A stretch of 64,000 nt of DNA, from NCBI GenBank assembly GCA_019096065.1, contig JAGUCH010000003.1:8742001-8806000 (forward strand). Reading direction: 5' to 3'. Under the pieces are notes generated by a model. It had not been told where the DNA came from. It saw only the letters and a list, made by a program, of their open reading frames with translations, and did not search any database. Position numbers and translations under genes: made by a program. Below are positions 60,601-64,000 of this stretch, piece by piece; positions within the stretch are counted from its first letter, which is position 1; each line of letters starts with the position of its first letter. This stretch comes from Paracyclopina nana. Lineage: Eukaryota; Arthropoda; Copepoda; Cyclopoida; Cyclopettidae.

Positions 60601-63600
60601 GCCTGCCCATTAGAAATTGGGGCAAGCCAGGAAATATTCATAGCCTCCAGGCAAGTATTATTTATTAATAGCCTCCTACTTTTGGTAATGATCATCAATT
60701 CACGTTTTATAGCATGATTATAGAGAGCTGAGCCTAATTCACTATTGTGCATTCACCTGAAAGCAGATTAGTGAACATGCATTATGCCACTATCTGGCAA
60801 TCAACCTTTCTATAGATTCCTTTTAGGGTCTAGTCTGATTGGATATGCAAATGTATTCCAAATTAAAGAAATTCTTTCCTTCGCCAGATAAAGTGGTCCA
60901 TTCCGAACTCGGAGGAATTGAATGCAGCCCAAGAATTGATTGATGAGCTCCTAGGAAAGGAGATCGAGTCAATTGATTCGCTGGTGAAAGGAGAGCTTGA
61001 TTTGAACAAAGACCAGTTGCAGAACAGCCTTTACATTATCTATCACACCATCCACGGCAGTGGAAGTTGTGTGCCACAAGTTGACGAAACCGATGGACCA
61101 GCCTTGATAGATTCGGTGACGAACTTGCAGCCTTTCAGCTTCATCGTTCACAACGAACCCGCCTCTCTCACGCTCAAGGGGCAGAACTTGCGAAAGGCAA
61201 TTGTGGACACGATGGAGTATTTGCAAAAGTTTTTGCTCAGCAAACGCTCCGATGACAGCAAATCATTGTTCCTTGTGATAAGCATCTACGAAATGGCACT
61301 CACACATCATGGAATTTCTAGAAACGAGCTCAAGAACCACAAGAGCAGTTTCCATATGGGCAAGTCCAATTTGGACAACAAGCTGAAGGGTGCATGCAGA
61401 ACCATTCGACCTCTTCTGATTGATCGAACTGTCATCCAGCACGAAACCAGGCTGTTGGAGCGGTACAAGACCAAGTTCACGTCCACGCATTCCAAGGTGC
61501 TGGCTAGCCTCGTCGACATGGCCACGTCGGAGTACCCCAATGTTAGGCTCAAGGCTCAGGAATTGATTCTCTTTCTCACCTCGAACTTTGCATACAGCTA
61601 CAAGCTACTGGTTGGGCCAATAGTAAAGCTGTTGGACGAGAAGAACACAGAGGAGGAAGTTTCGCACGAGGCTTTCAAAGGAACTCTTTACGTGCTTCTG
61701 GGAAGCAAAGAAAAAACTATTTTGACCAAGCATGACTGGACGACAATTTATCAACTTTGGCCAGCCCTCGTGCTGTCGAGACATAGCGAAAAACCCAGTG
61801 TGGCTAACTTGCTTGACCACATTTTCGTGACGCTTCAAAGTTTCTCAGAGACTTTTGCTTTGAATCTCAGGGTTCCCGATTCGGTGGTGAAAGCTGGCTT
61901 TGGCATAATTCCTCACCAGGCTGCCCAGCCGTCAGAGGCAGACTTGCAAAATGGACTTGTCAGAAATGAGCAAAAGAACAAGACCAACTTGGACACCTAT
62001 CTCAAACTGATAGAAAAGCTCTGTCAGGAAATAGAGAGCAAAAAATTGCACTGGAGGCATAACAATATGGCGTTGGGGATGTTAACAATCTTGACGAGGC
62101 ATGACGTACCCTTGCCCCCTCGGGCCGTCAAGATCATGGTTAACAATTTGATCGATGACAACTTGTTGGTGAGGAAATGCTCCATCCACGCAATCGGATG
62201 CATTTTGAAGCAGAACAAGCGGCCGCACGTTAAAATAACTCTGGAAGGACTCGATGATCCCAAGGTCCCTGGGGACAGAGACGAAAATCGGTGGCTGTGT
62301 TACGACCCCGATAATGTGCCGACTAACGAGGCCGCTTGGGACAGCCCCAGGTTCGTTCACAAAACGCACTTTGGATACTACACTTGGCCTAAAACGATGC
62401 AGGTGTATGCACCCTCAGATCAGCAGCCGAAATTGAACCGATCCATTGATGAGCTCAGCCCCGCCGAAAAGGAGATTTTCTCTTTCTTTTCAAGCGAGCC
62501 CAAAGTAGCCCAACTTGTCAAGTTTCTCAGCCTCGAAGAGCAAAAAGGTCGCGACATTTTCAACGCAAGAAGGTTTTTCACGTTCAAGGGCCTTTTTAGA
62601 AACTTTGGCGACTCCTTTTTGCCGGTGCTCAGGCCCCATCTTGAAGCCCTCGTAGACAGCGACCAAGAAAGCTCTCACCGCTGCGCTGCCGAAATGATTG
62701 CCGGTAAGATCTGTGTATTCCAAGATTTTATGCATTTTAGCTTTGACAATGTTTTCCTTTTTCAGGGCTAATTAGGGGAATGAAGCATTGGCCTTGGAAG
62801 ATGACATCCGACACGTGGGCATGGCTACAGCCTCTTTTGCGCAAGATTGTCTCCAAGATCACGGTGGAGTCTTTCGCCGACTGGGGCACTTGCTTTGCCA
62901 CGGCCTCGGAGTCACGTGATCCCACTCGAATTCATTGGCTACTGGACATCCTGATGGAAGAACCCATTCAATCGAAAGGCTCCTTTCACGACTGCTCAAG
63001 GCTGTATGCTCTCCAGGGAGCCCTATCGCAACAAGAGTGGAGAATCCCCACGCTGATGAACAAATTGCTTCTCGACCTTAAGCCTTTCCTGACGCATTCC
63101 TTCATGAACGTGAGGGACCGACTGGGCTCTGTGATCACCAACATTTTCCTCATTGACATCGATTTCTCACATTTCCCCAATCATCCCAAAGGGAATATTG
63201 GAGGGAACCAGCGCAATCCTAAGATGGCCGACTTTATCGGCCAAATCCTGCCTTCCCTAGAAATTTTGTGCCTCGATGATAATGATACTTCCAGCGGTGA
63301 TCACACACCCATAAATTCGGAATCGGTATTGACACCAGACCAACCAGTTGGAATGCCAATGCCGAGAATGCCACCGCCCCATGAAAGGATGAGTATACCG
63401 CCTCCGCCTGAAATGATGGCCAGAATGAGGATGCCACCCCCTGAAATGATGGCCAGGATGAGGATGCCGCCGCCGGAACTGTTGGCGAAAATGGGCATGC
63501 CAGGAAATCCAGGTATGATGATGAGGCTGCCGCCCCCTAGCATGATGGCCCGGATGCGAATCCCTCTTGTGGAAGGAGCTCTTGGGGGGATGCCGCTTCC

Positions 63601-64000
63601 AATGGACACTTTCGGAGCACCACCTGATGTCAAGTGGGACCCAATAAAGGAAGAGAAACAAAATGCCACGAGGCTCTTGCAGTCAGGTATGTAAAAGAAA
63701 CTTTGGATCAGAGTTAAGAAAATACGATTTTTGCGTTTGCTCCCAAAGACAACTACAAACATAAGAATTTTAAAGCTTCAGTTTTTCGATTAATTAGAAA
63801 TTAGTTTTCGAGTGTAAAATCACCAATGTGAGCCCACTATAAACGTACCTTTTGCAGTGTGTAAATGCATTGGAGGCTGTTTGGTACGTGACACGAGAGG
63901 AATTCGAGCAGAATATTTCAAGCTTCTGCCCATGCTTTGCATTCACGAATCTAACGAGCTCGAGCCTTACTTAGCACAGGACTGCGCTGTTACTTTGGGC
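57664..64000 (+). CDS. PSME4: PSME4 / PA200 (Blm10-type) proteasome activator, 3' end beyond the window
   Basis: Large HEAT-repeat solenoid that caps the 20S proteasome, opens its gate without ATP, and in vertebrates helps degrade acetylated histones in spermatogenesis and DNA repair. Exons 57664-57935, 57992-58249, 58674-59400, 59454-59927, 60000-60344, 60399-60650, 60888-62703, 62766-63686 and 63858-beyond. All phases agree, giving about 1,736 codons. Motifs close to the human protein include MLEEWRPLMCPFDVTM, LTEPHKLTTCMLSV, VPLVDCSNANQF, LFNARRFFTFKG-type FNARRFFTFKGLFRNFGDSF, GLIRGMKHW and SLEQTREE. The start is the first ATG in frame, with no in-frame ATG upstream. The C-terminal part with the proteasome-docking tail lies outside. 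Odd points: a GC-AG intron after 60650, a possible extra cassette at 58368-58673, and a Met/Pro repeat insertion in exon 8. Confidence 0.96.
58368..58673 (+). CDS. PSME4: Possible alternative cassette of PSME4 (exon 58368-58465 plus 5' extension 58601-58673)
   Basis: Inside PSME4 intron 2 there is a 98-base exon-like segment (acceptor TGTGCAG, donor GGTATGG) starting with DDSGSLEATLRFFEAEFERL. A second acceptor, CTTCCTCAG, before 58601 would lengthen exon 3 by 73 bases. Joined, they add exactly 57 codons in frame between residues 177 and 178, with helix-like content. Human PA200 has nothing here, and direct splicing from 58249 to 58674 gives the conserved length, so the short form is taken as the main product. 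Confidence 0.3.
60651..60887 (+). other. PSME4: GC-AG intron of PSME4
   Basis: The exon ending CTCCAG at 60650 is followed by GCAAGT, the classic non-canonical GC donor with otherwise perfect match to the consensus. The acceptor is TTCGCCAG before 60888. Conserved protein sequence runs across the junction in phase 0, so no nearby GT donor is needed. Confidence 0.85.
63350..63622 (+). repeat. PSME4: Met/Pro-rich tandem repeat insertion in PSME4 exon 8
   Basis: Around residues 1575-1667 the reading frame encodes an 11-residue unit, EMMARMRMPPP, twice perfectly (33-bp unit), followed by decayed copies (ELLAKMGMP, SMMARMRIP) and further Met/Pro/Gly-rich sequence. Human PA200 has a short acidic linker at the same place between conserved helices. 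The insertion keeps frame and joins conserved sequence on both sides, so it is coding, probably a disordered loop. Confidence 0.8.

Noticed and set aside
63257..63762. Minus-strand frames with His/Pro/Gly repeats
   Set aside because: Reverse-complement shadow of the Met/Pro repeat of PSME4 exon 8.
1..64000. tRNA, rRNA and CRISPR arrays
   Set aside because: No tRNA B-box in a plausible cloverleaf, no rRNA-like stretch, and the only regular repeats are transposon sub-repeats in a eukaryotic context.

Overview
The window is nuclear DNA of an arthropod, most likely an insect or other pancrustacean. Genes are split by GT-AG introns (one GC-AG). Long AT-rich, CpG-poor introns and intergenic tracts make up most of the sequence. 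Three of the five clear families (Sidestep, Daughterless, Rca1/Emi1) read as arthropod-type members. TCAGT-type initiators stand at two probable promoters. I cannot name the species.

Layout. (1) 680-6676, minus: twelve coding exons (eleven here plus a distant first exon) of a Sidestep-family adhesion receptor with five Ig domains, one FnIII, one membrane helix and a long cytoplasmic tail. A phase-matching signal-peptide exon at 43207-43405 would make intron 1 about 36.5 kb. (2) 11613-12898, plus, nested inside that intron: a four-exon zinc alcohol dehydrogenase of the cinnamyl/mannitol dehydrogenase type, unusual for an animal. (3) The rest of the big intron has no supportable gene but holds two foldback-like elements of different sequence families (15525-16136 and 26523-27327). 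Both have inverted arms built from tandem sub-repeats and 9-10 bp target duplications. A 145-bp palindrome lies at 34588-34732. (4) 43.4-51.5 kb is intergenic and becomes strikingly CpG-rich from about 49 kb towards the next promoter. (5) 51.47-52.9 kb, plus: a compact class I bHLH gene (daughterless/E protein) with its coding sequence in one exon, a 5' UTR intron and a small uORF. (6) 53637-54328, plus: a four-exon cornichon-4 homologue. (7) 54575-56545, minus, tail-to-tail with it: a two-exon Rca1/Emi1 F-box and ZBR inhibitor of the APC/C. Its intron is almost filled by a second copy of the first foldback family, and an E2F-like site lies upstream. (8) 57664 to the window edge, plus: PSME4/PA200, the Blm10-type proteasome activator. 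Nine exons (about 1,736 codons) are visible and the C-terminus lies outside.

The genes are not a pathway cluster. They act in axon guidance (side), redox metabolism (ADH), neural and sex-determination transcription (da), ER export (cornichon), mitotic timing (rca1) and proteasome activation (PSME4). The most unusual content is the pair of foldback repeat families, the ADH nested in a giant intron, a Met/Pro tandem-repeat insertion in PA200, a possible 57-codon cassette in PA200, and the small single-exon E protein. Exon boundaries were read by eye from splice sites and reading-frame phase. All internal junctions quoted keep frame.
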